This document shows, piece after piece, positions 21,105 to 33,099 of a DNA stretch of 64,000 nucleotides. Positions within the stretch are counted from its first letter, which is position 1. Every line of letters begins with the position of its first letter. The notes under the pieces were generated by a model. It was not told the DNA's origin and ran no database searches. It saw nothing but the letters and a program-made list of their open reading frames with translations. The translations under genes and the position numbers were made by a program. The DNA comes from Stictocephala bisonia (Eukaryota; Arthropoda; Insecta; Hemiptera; Membracidae), in assembly GCA_035578905.1 (NCBI GenBank), contig JAQJVL010000422.1, positions 310,001 through 374,000 of the forward strand. Direction: 5' to 3'.

Positions 21105-21971
21105 TGTGACGTTTTTTTTACGTCCTAATTTATAAATAATTAATCGCTATGTGGGTTTTACAAATAAGCAACACGATATACTAAACAATTACTAAATTTA
21201 TTGAATATAAAATTAACTTATTATAATTAAATGTATTATTTCCTTAACTTTAAACTATTGAGAAAAGTACAATTTACTATTAGGCCTACTGTTACAGTTA
21301 AACTAATCTATAATTACAATCTTCGATGGCATCAATAATTACAACTACTAATTGCAAAGTGACTTTACTAAATTCCCTTCTTTTAATTACAATTCCTAGC
21401 TCTATAAAGTGGCTTTCCTAGATTATCTACTAATATTTACAATGACTAACTATAAAGTGACTCTACTAGCTTCCCTACTACCTACAGTCCAATGCTAACA
21501 GTTCACTCACAGTTTCTTCAGTGTCCCTTCAGAAGTCGTCCACAAGTACCGCAATGCTCCTTCGTTGATCCCCACAACGAACCACTCACCGGTAACTTCT
21601 CCGTAGACCACTTCTCTATACACGGACACTTCACTCGCACTGTAGAACTGTCTCACTGTCGCCGCAAACACCTGGGCTGTAGGCTGTAGACTCGCTGACT
21701 GACTGACTGACTAGCGCTGGTATCAGGGCCGTATATATCACCTGCAGGTCTCCATCTAGAAGCTTCTTGAATTCCCCTGCGTCCGAAGTACCATGACAGA
21801 GCTGGCTCGTCAACCCAGAAGATTCTAGAAGTCCAGTGAAGAGGTAAAGGGGCGTTCATGCGTAAGCCATTGTGCCCCAAAGGTTGTAAACAAGCAGGGC
21901 AGGTGGTCAGCGACCCATCCATTACTTCCGCATCACCGGTTCCCAGGATGGAGACCACTCTGAATGTCACA
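21105..21971 (-). repeat. 5' LTR of the Ty3/Gypsy element
   Basis: 867 bp, same ends as the 3' LTR. Differences seen: T8 in place of T5 after tgtgacg, and attaatcgc in place of attaattgc. It should contain the element promoter; no core motif is singled out. Confidence 0.96.
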
Positions 21972-22411
21972 ATACACAGGGTGTCAAGTAAAAGTTGTCC
22001 TCCTCCTGGTATCATAAGTATAAAATAGGAGAACATGTGTTGTTCCATTCAACTATAATAGAAACACTGATCCCGCTAACTTCCACCCTAGATGTCGGAC
22101 TAAGTTTATTTAATACACAGGGTGTCAAGTAAAAGTTGTCCTCCTCCTGGTATCATAAGTATAAAATAGGAGAACATGTGTTGTTCCATTCAACTATAAT
22201 AGAAACATTGATCCTGCTAACTTCCACCCTAGATGTCGGACTAAGTCTATTTAATACACAGGGTGTCAAGTAAAAGTTGTCCTCCTCCTGGTATCATAAG
22301 TATAAAATAGGAGAACATGTGTTGTTCCATTCAACTATAATAGAAACACTGATCCCGCTAACTTCCACCCTAGATGTCCGACTAAGTTTATTTAATACAC
22401 AGGGTGTCAAT
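21972..22411. repeat. 141-bp tandem repeat, 3 units plus partial
   Basis: Units start at 21972, 22113 and 22254, and a partial one at 22395 (exact 141-bp period). Each begins atacacagggtgtcaagt and contains aggagaacatgtgttg. Together with 15050-15179 this makes about four units. The start cagggtgtcaa-taag also heads the sequence right of the array, suggesting the unit derives from a transposon end. Confidence 0.93.
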
Positions 22412-22640
22412 TAAGTCCCAGGAAGGCTTAATATTATTTTAACCGCTAAGAATTGAGCTACAAAACTTTACATGTTGTTAACGGACATCACAAACTATTT
22501 TAATACGTATTCTGTTGACCACTATGTATCTGGGAGGGGGGGGGGATGGTCCACTTCTGTAGATTTACTGATAGGTGCTGATCTGTTTGCAGATACATTA
22601 AGAGGCAAATCTTTGTTTGTATGAAAATCTACACACATCT
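22412..22640. other. Junction between tandem array and BEL/Pao remnant
   Basis: Starts with a transposon-end-like phrase (cagggtgtcaattaagtccc) continuing from the array. Includes a G10-11 run near 22535. No gene. Confidence 0.4.
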
Positions 22641-24560
22641 TTATATACGGTGTTTGGATATGTGTTAATTGGGACTACAGCTGCTCAATCTGTCAAAAAC
22701 TCAGTTTTAGTTAATCTTCTTACAATTACAAACTTTGAGCTTCACAATGCTATGCAAAAGTTTTGTTGCATGGAAAATGTGCCAGATGCTTCAACTCTTT
22801 CCCCTGCTGAACAACAATGTGAGAACTATTTTTAAAAAATACATTGTTGTTGTGAGGACGGCAAATACAAAGTATTGTTCCATTGAGGCAGTCTCCTGCC
22901 GTTCTTGGCGAATCTTCTAAAACTGCTTTCTGTATTTTTAAAGCTTTGGAGAATTGCCTTCATCGAAACCCAACTCTGAAGAAGTACATCAAATTGATGG
23001 AAGATTACGATGATGCCTGACACATGGTCAGCCTTACATCTGCTCTCTCACCTGCAGAATCACACTTCTTTCTACCTTATCATGAGGTACTTCGAGATAA
23101 TATACGAGTAGTATTTAACGCCTCTTCAGTTTCATCTTCAGGTCTCTCTCTAATCAGCATTCTGCACTTAGGGCCAAAACTTCACAACGACATACCTGCC
23201 ATCATTATGGGATTCCGATGGCATTGTATGGTCTTTACATGCGATAGTCGCCAGATGTTCAGAAACATATGGTTACATTCTGAAGATTGTGCTTTACAGC
23301 TTATCTACTGGAGATGTGACCCCTCACTACCTATAAAAATATTTAAGCTTAACTACTGCTGTCACTTATGGAATGACTTTATCACCATATTTAGCCAACC
23401 GAGTTGTACAACAACTAATAGAGGATGAAAGCTCACACCATCCACTGGCTGCTTTAGCTCTTCGTGGACAACTGTACGTCCTTACTAGGAGCCAACACAG
23501 AAGAGGAGGCTCTTACCCTTCAGAAAGATGTTATAGCTCTAATGAAGAAAGGTGGATTCTCACTCAGCAAATAGGCTTCAAATAACCAGAACATTTTATA
23601 AGCCGTACCTTCAGAAGATCATGGCATTCCTCTTCAGTTTGGTTCGAACGATCTTGTTTTAGGCATAAAATCGCTTCCTGATATTGACGCCTTTACATAC
23701 ACAGTTTCAACTCCTAGTCTGCCTTTCACCAAAAGGATGGTTCTTTCAGCCACTGCTTGCTTGTTTGATCCTGATTGAAAGTATGGCTTGATTACTCCCG
23801 TCGTTTTCTGGGCAAAATCGTTTTTACAGATCTTATGGACCAAATCTCTAAAATGGGGTGCCTCACTGTCAGTCGACTTAGACAATCAGTGGGCTTTGTG
23901 GGCCAATCAAAATACTACGACTTGTGGACATCTATCGAGCATAGAGCGTGCAGTTACACAGCTTCTGTGACACAAGCGATTCAGGATATTGTGCTTTAGT
24001 TATTCTCAGAGTTCAAACTCATGAAAAAAGCATAACAACTATTCAAATTTTGATAATTACAAAATCTTGAGTTGCTCGATTAAAGCGTGTGACGTCTCCA
24101 CGGTTAGAGTTGTGTGGAGCACATATGCTATCTAAATTGATCCACTACTGTGTCAATCATCTGAAACACTACACAACCATTGACAAAGTTTTTGCTTGGT
24201 ATGACTCAGCCACCATTACGTTGAACTGGATTAATACACCACGCTTAAAGACGACTGTCTCCAAAAGGGTAGCACAGATTCAAGACATAGTGACACCTAT
24301 TACTTGATCTCACATCACATTGGAACATAACCCTGCGGATTGTGGCTCAAAAGGACTCCCCCTTCAATGCTGATTAACCACCAACTTTGATGGAATGGAC
24401 CAATATGACTTCCCCGGCAAAGACCTTCAGCACATCAGAGTTGCTGAAGTGAAGACTGCTTGCGGTAACTTCCAACGTGCTGTTGTCAAGCTTTCACCAC
24501 TACCCTTCAATTGAAGAACTATTCTATAACCATTGAGTTTCTCTTAAATTAAAAACTCCT
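22641..24560 (+). pseudogene. BEL/Pao retrotransposon pol remnant
   Basis: Collinear BEL/Pao pol blocks spread over shifting frames: protease-RT linker (LHNAMQKFCCMENVP, LSPAEQQCENYF), 'npxlkkYixlmedY' and HM, RT (SHFFLPYHEVLR, RVVFNASSVSSSGLS, ASP box CDSRQMFRNI), LANRVVQQLIEDE, an EEEALTLQKDV segment, the RNase H region (LVLGIKSLPDIDAF, TKRMVLSAT, FDPD), SPRLELCGAHMLSKL, WYDSATITLNWI and NPAD. The YVDD box is destroyed (YV followed by LT) and stops are frequent, so it is an old dead copy. Integrase is not recognised downstream. Confidence 0.85.
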
Positions 24561-24676
24561 TTTTCTTTAAGAGAATTTTATTTGTTATTTATCCAAAGAA
24601 AGAGGTTTACTTCTGATATTTTTCGAGCCGATATTTTTTAGTTATATTGAACCAACCAGTTCAGGAGGGCCAATAT

Positions 24677-25270
24677 GTTGTGTAAATAACAAACTTTTTA
24701 AAAGACATTTAATCTTTGTGCCCATTATGGCTTTCCAATTTAAACAAAATACACTTTACATTTCCCATTGTTGGTCATACTGAGGTCAAATGACCAGTTC
24801 AAGCTTTATCAATACTCATCCCAATCTGCTCCCACCGGTCTTACCGTCATCACAACCCACCAATATGTGCTGAACATTAAACGAGCATTAATGCATAGTA
24901 GTTTCGTACCACTAGCCGCTTGTGGACATGCCATCCGCGTACATGAACCCACGCAAGAGGTGTCCTGCATTGATCCAGCTTCCAGGCAGTGTCTACATCA
25001 ACCAACTTCAGTCCTACTGGATAGGGGGTCCCCAACTCCGACTTCCAGATCTTCTGTACTCAAGCCTTTAAAGGAAAGTCATGAGTGTATAATTTTTCTA
25101 TTAGGTTCTGTGTATATAAGTTAGTTTTTAATCAATCAGAGTAGTGTAATAGTATAATTGTTTCATCCTTTAACATATTTAAATACACAGTTTACTTGCA
25201 ATCTGACCATCAAACTAATAATTATTCTCACGACATAACACACTATTATTCGGTGTCAACAGCCACATGC
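24677..25270 (+). repeat. Possible 3' LTR of the BEL/Pao remnant
   Basis: A purine-rich phrase (caggagggccaata) precedes tgttgtg at 24675, which would suit a polypurine tract followed by an LTR start. The stretch to about 25270 is non-coding. No second copy exists in the window to prove it is a terminal repeat. Confidence 0.25.
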
Positions 25271-26829
25271 TGAGGTGTCACAAGTGCAGTAAGTATCGAG
25301 TAAATATCTTTGTATTTATATTTTAGTATCAACATTTTTACAAGTTATTGAAGCTTTATTTTTGCCATTAAGCACTGTTTACTGAAATTAAAATTATTTA
25401 AACTCAATTAAAGTATGTGTCAATCAAATGGGTTTTTCTTGGCTCTCTGTGTAATTACGGTGGCCTTTGTCTTTTAAACATTAACAGTTAAAAACATATT
25501 TTTAGTGTAATTGTTATAATTGGTTGATAGCAGTATATATGCCGCTAACAATAAAATTACTTTTTTTTCTTAATTTTAAATATTTGTGTTACTTTACAAC
25601 TGAAAAAATATATAAAAAAATTTATATTTCATTTAAAATATGTTCTATGGTATTAGATATTATTTCACTTAAATTGTTTCTGCTCCATGTATTATATTAG
25701 CAAAAAACTAACTATATTAGTGAAAAAAATATCTTTTTAAATCATGTAAAGAAGTATGACATCTAGAAGTTAAAATAACCCCAGAGTTAGTGAGGAACTC
25801 TCATAGATGCCAATCTATTCTTGGACGTGTTCGAATGGATCTCTATCCTCACCTTTAACCTGTCATCACCTTGACATATCTAATCCATTGATAAGTATTA
25901 TACTACACCACTTTTCCCCTCCATAGAGAACTTATTTAGCAACATTATTTTCTTTAAATACCTGACTGGTTTTACCAGCACTAAAGCATTTTTCCCACTT
26001 TTCCATCTTGTATAACGATTTAAAAAATTCATATAGGTACCGCTTGATTTTTTACCAAATTTGTTTATTTAACAATGGTACATAGTAATATGAAATTATC
26101 TCTTTACTTGTGGCATCATTTTTATTAATTTTTTTACTATGGTGGTGGAATAATAAGGATCTAAAAAGCCTTGCATATGTTTCCCTAAGAATTATAAATA
26201 TGTACACTAGATACAGTTACCAAGAACTGTGCATTCAAGTGTTATATTTATGTAGTTTATACAGAAGTTTAATTTTTACAGAATTTGTAATTTTTACAGA
26301 AGCTAAACACCCACATCATTAACATTAAATCTAAATTATTTATCCTTAAGACAATCACAACAAAGAATATATGCACTATTATCATGTATTATTTTAGTTT
26401 TAAGACGCCTCAGAGATCTAAACCCAAAAACTATATCCGGACCGCTTATTTGTAGTCAAATTAAAGATATATTAAAATTACAAAAAAGGTGTTAAGAACA
26501 ATAAGCAGATCAGATTCAAAAGAACACTGTAAACCACTCTTCATAATATAGGAAATCCAGACAGTTTAATAGAAATATTTTTAAATTTAAATATTTGAAC
26601 ACTTTTTAGTGATATCTGAAAATTTTCTAATGTATTTTAGTGATTACTTTACTGTAAAAAAATGTTTTGACTTTGTAGTTAAACTGCTTTCTGATGATGT
26701 TAACGCTACGTTTTGTATTTGTATGACATATAAATATTTATTATTATTATTTCTTTAAGAATTTGTCAACAGTAAGAATTAAATTCTATAATATAATTTA
26801 ATATTATTCTTCATTAATTAAAAAAAAAT
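25271..26829. other. AT-rich spacer
   Basis: No gene recognised. 26640-26760 (ttctgatgatgttaacgcta, then an AT-rich ttattattatt tail) looks like the 3' end of a retroelement, but has no coding support. Confidence 0.4.
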
Positions 26830-27225
26830 TATTAATGAGTTTGTTGACCTGACTGTTGAATGTGAAGCTGAGGAAAAGATTTATGAAATGTTTCATTTGG
26901 AGTGTTTTATTTTATCAAGAGGAAACATGGACACTTATGAAAGAAAAGAAGAAGATAGAAGCAATGGAGAAAATGGGACGGCAAGATAGTGTAAAATAAA
27001 GAAGTAATGGAGAGAGGGGGCGAAGAAAGGGACATACTGAAAACCATAAGAAGAAGAAAAATGAATTGGTTAGGACATATGATGAGAGAAAAGAGCTTTT
27101 TGAGAACAACTATAGAAGGATAAGTTAGAGTAAAGAGAGAAAAGGGAAGAAGGAGATATAAAATGGTGGACAGACTAAGGATCGGAGGGAAGTACGAGAC
27201 AACAAAAAGACTTGCTCAAAACAGA
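26830..27225 (+). pseudogene. LINE reverse transcriptase C-terminal region
   Basis: Decayed frames read FIWSVLFYQEETWTLMKE, IEAMEKMGR, ELVRTYD/WLGHMMREKSFL, TTIEG, KGRRRYKMVDRL and KRLAQNREVGRKAAAGPA. This is the standard C-terminal end of an insect LINE ORF2 ('WSVLLYGAETWTL', 'WIGHILRHDSLLKTVIEG', 'GRPRLQYI', 'MKRLAQDREEWR'). Frameshifts and stops are present. The reading continues through the first copy of the 52-bp array and, on the far side (29565-29590), ends as NTLDDNDD plus stop. The array therefore sits inside this ORF. Confidence 0.75.
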
Positions 27226-29575
27226 GAGGTTGGGAGGAAGGCTGCAGCAGGACCTGCCTGAGGGTAGAACACCCTTGATGGTTTGGAGGAAGGCTGCAGC
27301 AGGACCTGCCTGAGGGTAGAACACCCTTGATGGTTTGGAAGAAGGCTGCAGCAGGACCTGCCTGAGGGTAGAACACCCTTGATTATTTGGAGGAAGGCTG
27401 CAGCAGGACCTGCCTGAGGGTACAACACCCTTGATGGTTTGGAAGAAGGCTGCAGCAGGACCTGCCTGAGGGTAGAACACCCTTGATGGTTTGGAGGAAG
27501 GCTGCAGCAGGACCTGCCTGAGGGTAGAACACCCTTGATGGTTTGGAGGAAGGCTGCAGCAGGACCTGCCTGAGGGTAGAACACACTTGATGGTTTGGAG
27601 GAAGGCTGTAGCAGGACCTGCCTGAGGGTAGAACACACTTGATGGTTTGGAGGAAGGCTGCAGCAGGACCTGCCTGAGGGTAGAACACCCTTGATGGTTT
27701 GGAGGAAGGCTGCAGCAGGACCTGCCTGAGGGTAGAACACCCTTGATGGTTTGGAGGAAGGCTGCAGCAGGACCTGCCTGAGGGTAGAACACACTTGATG
27801 GTTTGGAGGAAGGCTGCAGCAGGACCTGCCTGAGGGTAGAACACCCTTGATGGTTTGGAGGAAGGCTGCAGCAGGACCTGCCTGAGGGTAGAACACACTT
27901 GATGGTTTGGAGGAAGGCTGCAGCAGGACCTGCCTGAGGGTAGAACACACTTGATGGTTTGGAGGAAGGCTGCAGCAGGACCTGCCTGAGGGTAGAACAC
28001 ACTTGATGGTTTGGAGGAAGGCTGCAGCAGGACCTGCCTGAGGGTAGAACACACTTGATGGTTTGGAGGAAGGCTGCAGCAGGACCTGCCTGAGGGTAGA
28101 ACACCCTTGATTGTTTGGAAGAAGGCTGCAGCAGGACCTGCCTGAGGGTAGAACACCCTTGATGGTTTGGAGGAAGGCTGCAGCAGGACCTGCCTGAGGG
28201 TAGAACACCCTTGATGGTTTGGAGGAAGGCTGTAGCAGGACCTGCCTGAGGGTAGAACACACTTGATGGTTTGGAGGAAGGCTGTAGCAGGACCTGCCTG
28301 AGGGTAGAACACACTTGATGGTTTGGAGGAAGGCTGCAGCAGGACCTGCCTGAGGGTAGAACACCCTTGATGGTTTGGAGGAAGGCTGCAGCAGGACCTG
28401 CCTGAGGGTAGAACACCCTTGATGGTTTGGAGGAAGGCTGCAGCAGGACCTGCCTGAGGGTAGAACACCCTTGATGGTTTGGAGGAAGGCTGCAGCAGGA
28501 CCTGCCTGAGGGTAGAACACCCTTGATGGTTTGGAGGAAGGCTGCAGCAGGACCTGCCTGAGGGTAGAACACCCTTGATGGTTTGGAGGAAGGCTGCAGC
28601 AGGACCTGCCTGAGGGTAGAACACCCTTGATGGTTTGGAGGAAGGCTGCAGCAGGACCTGCCTGAGGGTAGAACACACTTGATGGTTTGGAGGAAGGCTG
28701 CAGCAGGACCTGCCTGAGGGTAGAACACACTTGATGGTTTGGAGGAAGGCTGCAGCAGGACCTGCCTGAGGGTAGAACACCCTTGATGGTTTGGAGGAAG
28801 GCTGCAGCAGGACCTGCCTGAGGGTAGAACACACTTGATGGTTTGGAGGAAGGCTGCAGCAGGACCTGGCTGAGGGTAGAACACACTTGATGGTTTGGAG
28901 GAAGGCTGCAGCAGGACCTGCCTGAGGGTAGAACACACTTGATGGTTTGGAGGAAGGCTGCAGCAGGACCTGGCTGAGGATAGAACACACTTGATGGTTT
29001 GGAGGAAGGCTGCAGCAGGACCTGCCTGAGGGTAGAACACACTTGATGGTTTGGAGGAAGGCTGCAGCAGGACCTGCCTGAGGGTAGAACACACTTGATG
29101 ACTGGATGGTTTGGAGGAAGGCTGCAGCAGGACCTGCCTCAGGGTAGAACACACTTGATGGTTTGGAGGAAGGCTGCAGCAGGACCTGCCTGAGGGTAGA
29201 ACACACTTGATGGTTTGGAGGAAGGCTGCAGCAGGACCTGCCTGAGGGTAGAACACCCTTGATGGTTTGGAGGAAGGCTGCAGCAGGACCTGCCTGAGGG
29301 TAGAACACACTTGATGGTTTGGAGGAAGGCTGCAGCAGGACCTGGCTGAGGGTAGAACACACTTGATGGTTTGGAGGAAGGCTGCAGCAGGACCTGCCTG
29401 AGGGTAGAACACACTTGATGGTTTGGAGTAAGGCTGCAGCAGGACCTGCCTGAGGGTAGAACACACTTGATGGTTTGGAGGAAGGCTGCAGCAGGACCTG
29501 CCTGAGGGTAGAACACCCTTGATTGTTTGGAGGAAGGCTGCAGCAGGACCTGCCTGAGGGTAGAACACCCTTGAT
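27226..29575. repeat. 52-bp minisatellite, about 45 copies, derived from a LINE ORF end
   Basis: Unit (52 bp) contains gtttggaggaaggctgcagc, then aggacctgcctgagggtag, then aacacccttgatg, with two common subtypes (aacaccc or aacacac). One copy near 29100-29108 carries an extra ~8 bases (actggatg). The unit matches the last ~17 codons of the flanking LINE ORF. On the minus strand no reading frame has a stop, so frames of 797, 755 and 608 residues arise; because 52 is not a multiple of 3 they are cyclic versions of one 52-residue repeat and are not called as proteins. Confidence 0.97.
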
Positions 29576-30626
29576 GATAATGATGATTAATGTGTTTGTA
29601 TTTAAATTTTTTATTTTTAAAACATATATTTTCCAATAAATGCAGTGCAAAATACATACATTAGGAGATCTATGTATATATATTGTGTATATAAGTTATA
29701 GAAAATAAAATTTGAATTTATATACTACTTAAAAAAAGCCAATAACAAGTATAAGACCTTGGAAGATTACTAATTAACATTCAAAAACATAATTTAAAAA
29801 GTAAAAGATTTATTAGGACCATACATATACAAGGTAAAAAAAATTGAACCGATTTAACGACTTTTTTATGACTTCACTTGTAAAAGTGAAATATTGTACA
29901 TCATCATTGTTACAAAGAACATACTTTTTGACACCATTAGTGACATTTCATCTTTTCAGAGGGATGGCCCACGAGGAGTTGAACGAAAAATTTTCAACAA
30001 AAGCCTAGGTCGAGTTTGGTATCAAATGAAAGATCTATTCAAGAGAAATTAATTGCTGCAAACGGGACTTTGAAAGGTTTATCCTTTCTAGAGTAGCGGT
30101 AATTTTAATTTAAAAATAACTAATTTAAAAAATATTATTTCTTTGCTATTTAATGGTTTAAAGTAAATTATTCTGATCAAAAAACATAATTATTAAAAAA
30201 AAAAAAAAATAAATAAATGATCAAATTATCTATAGAAAAAAATAAAGTTGTGTTGAAAGAGTTTCCATATTTTTTTCCACCCTATATGTACTGTGCATAC
30301 AAAAAATAATGGTGTTTTAGGACAAGCAGAACCAGTAATAACAGCAATAATACTCCTGGCATTAAACAAATTAAAACTGTGCATAACAATAATCAACATA
30401 GTTCTAAACAGCAATAAACAGAAAATGAAAATTAAATTTGTAAGAAAATTCATCATATTTTTTAGCAAATGTCTAGTCTTTTATTATCTTTAGTTTCATT
30501 ACTTTTGAGAAATTTTATAGTTAATATTCATTTAGCATTTAACTGGTTGATTTATCTGGTACATAAACAGCATTCAATATGGTTATTGTAACATTTTGTA
30601 GCACTAGGAGTCAATAACATTTTAGC

Positions 30627-30654
30627 ACAGAATATAGACGTCTATATTCTGTGA
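30627..30654. repeat. 28-bp perfect palindrome
   Basis: cacagaatatagac followed directly by its reverse complement gtctatattctgtg. No spacer. Confidence 0.9.
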
Positions 30655-30826
30655 TTTTAGTGCAATTTATGGTACCTTTCTAATGACAAAACTATATAAT
30701 TAACATACTCGGCGGAATGATTTGTTACAGTTTTTGTATAGTTTTATTTGGTTCTAAATATAATTAAAAAAAATGTTAAAAATATTTTTTTAATAAGTAT
30801 AATGTGTTTGTACATATCCAGTACAT

Positions 30827-30882
30827 GTGAACGTCACACAACACAAATATATAGTAATATATTTGTATTGTGTGACGTTCAC
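30827..30882. repeat. Inverted repeat, possible short MITE
   Basis: gtgaacgtcacacaa at the left and its complement ttgtgtgacgttcac at the right, with an inner caaatatat/atatatttg pair and tagta at the centre. About 56 bp in all. Confidence 0.85.
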
Positions 30883-33099
30883 TTGTAGTATAAAAATGTT
30901 AATGATAAATCAATTTTGTTTTATATATTTTCAAGAAAAATAGAGGAAGGAATCCTTTCATTATTATTTTTTTTCTTGAAGTAGGCTGACTTTCAAAAAT
31001 GTAGATTAAATAAAGCAGAATCTTGACCAAGAAAATAAAAGCGCTTCAAAAACAAGAGCTGGCCACTTTCCTTATGAATCCAAGATAAAACTGCTTTCAG
31101 ACAATTTTAGAAAAAAAATCAAGAAAATATGACTGTGCATAAAGAAAATAGTTGTGTTGAATTTATTTATTAATTTTTTTATGACAGTAATACCTGAAAT
31201 ATATTCTCCTCTCTTATCTGAGCACAACAAAGAGATCACATCTCAAGTCAAAAAGTCCACTGAGATAAGGATTAAAAAAAAAAAAAAAAAAAAACAGATG
31301 AGTTAAATTTAGACAACAATATTCATACATAGGCCTATACTTGTATATTTGGCAGTGGTGTTGACTATTCTGCATACCTATTATCAGACCTACCAACTCT
31401 CCTGCAATAATTTCAGACTCACTGAAATGTGTCAGTGTATCAAACAATAAGTAAATTTATGCCTCAAACAATGTTATCAATCAATGAGCAAACTATTTAT
31501 AAATTAATGCCACTAGCAATATTTAAACAATAAGTAAATCAATCTGACACACTATAAGCTAATCAAATTGAAAATTAGTTTTTTTAACTTTTGTTTATTT
31601 TACTTTATTCACCGAACAACATTTGTAGCTTAATTAGAAACTTTTCGTTCAGGGAACAATTGATCGTTGAATAGATATTATGGCATCTATAAGAGCTAAA
31701 TTGTCAACTATAATACTACATTTTTAACTATTTTTTTGTTATTAAACATGTATAGAAAAAATAAATGTAGAAGCTTTAAGTTCCAATAAAATGCTAGTTT
31801 CCGGTCAGACGAGATTAATGATAATGAGTAGATTCAATTATTTAGTTAAAAATATTAATATTTTATTTATGAGATTTACTTGTGTTGAGTTTGGTCCAAA
31901 TTATTTCTAAAAACGTGACCGCCTGTTAAATATTGGTACCAAATTCCACACTTACAAGTATAAAGGGTGTATCACAACATCTTGCAGGCGTTACATGGCA
32001 AGTGTGCTTGGGCTCCCATATTAAATTAATTACATTAAAATACTGTTGTATATCACTATTGAATTATTAAAATAAAAATAAAACAAATCTACATAAATTA
32101 TGTGCAAGGAAAAATTCAATATTTTTTTATATTTGAGAGAAGTGACATTTTGTATACATCAATTTAAAATAAAAGTAGATTAGGGATTTAATTAATCATC
32201 TACAAAACATAACCTATTTTTAAAATCAACTTTATACTATTTCATATTTTTTAGGGAAAGTTATGGAAATTTTACTGACGTTTTCAATAGTCATTTCATA
32301 AATAAAGCTTTCATACAATTTAGCAAAAACATTTAACAATTTGTTAAATTTAAAATGCAGGAGGTTTTTAGAAGAAGTCAACGCCGCTGTAAAATATATG
32401 TATATATATAAAACGTTCAGCTAGTATATAATATGTGGAAAACATTCGAGATATTTCGAACTTATATATCGATGCTTTTGGATCTTAAGACGTTCGCTTG
32501 CTCGGTTGTTCCTATTTGCCAACTTTCTAACCTAAAAATGTTTATCTCATAATGGAATTGCAATGAAAAATGCAATTATAGAATATCTCTTTATTAGTGA
32601 AGGAAAAGAACGATTTCCTACACAGTATGATTTTGGATAATTCCTTAATTTATGTAACAAATTATCAGTTGACATTTGAAACACTTCAACCATTTCAAAG
32701 TTAAATCTGAGACTAACTGCATGTGCATAACACGAGTTTACAGTTCACTAAACCAGTACTTCTGAAATATGTTAATTTATTTATAGTACTGGCAAAAAAA
32801 AAAAAAAAAATAGAGGCAAAACTTTGGGAACAGACCGACAAATAAAAAAACAAAACAAAAATGTTTACCGACCAGGTTGGTGCACTACTGTCGGTGCAGA
32901 AATTATTTGCAAAGTGTTTACTAAGGAACTAAGAGGCCTACGAAAAATCTAATCACGCCATTGTTTTGCTCGTTTTTTTTGTACGTTATGACATATGCAT
33001 TTAAAATTATATTACAAGTTTTAGTAATTTTTGTCCTAGTTGGAACAAAAAAAGTACCACAATTTTAACTAATTTTCAGTGTACATCAAATGTATATCT

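Larger units (their letters stand above)
15180..21971 (-). mobile_element. Ty3/Gypsy LTR retrotransposon, near-complete
   Basis: 6.8 kb element read on the minus strand: 5' LTR (21105-21971), tRNA-Leu primer site, gag with SAP domain and CCHC knuckle, pol in the -1 frame, polypurine tract, 3' LTR (15180-16043). It is flanked by a perfect 4-bp duplication ATAC (15176-15179 and 21972-21975). The LTRs differ by one substitution and a T5/T8 run near the end, as far as read by eye, so the insertion is young. The pol order (protease, RT, RNase H, integrase) is that of Ty3/Gypsy (Metaviridae). No env frame is seen. Gag carries two disruptions, so this copy probably cannot move without help. Confidence 0.97.
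29576..33090. other. AT-rich spacer with palindromes and decayed repeat pieces
   Basis: No gene recognised. 29940-30110 (catcttttcagagggatggc, gtcgagtttggtatcaaatg) resembles the dispersed family near 965, 36.0 and 37.0 kb. Two palindromes (30627-30654 and 30827-30882) are listed separately. Homopolymer A runs occur at 30193-30210 and 31273-31294. Confidence 0.4.

Noticed and set aside
24768..25124. 118-residue plus-strand frame
   Set aside because: No domain. Lies in the presumed terminal repeat of the BEL/Pao remnant.
26690..26760. Hammerhead candidate (ctgatgatg)
   Set aside because: The GAAAC segment is absent. It looks like an ordinary retroelement 3' end.
27175..29650. Large minus-strand proteins of 797, 755 and 608 residues
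   Set aside because: They are cyclic translations of the 52-bp minisatellite. No domain, and the unit originates from the other strand of a LINE ORF.
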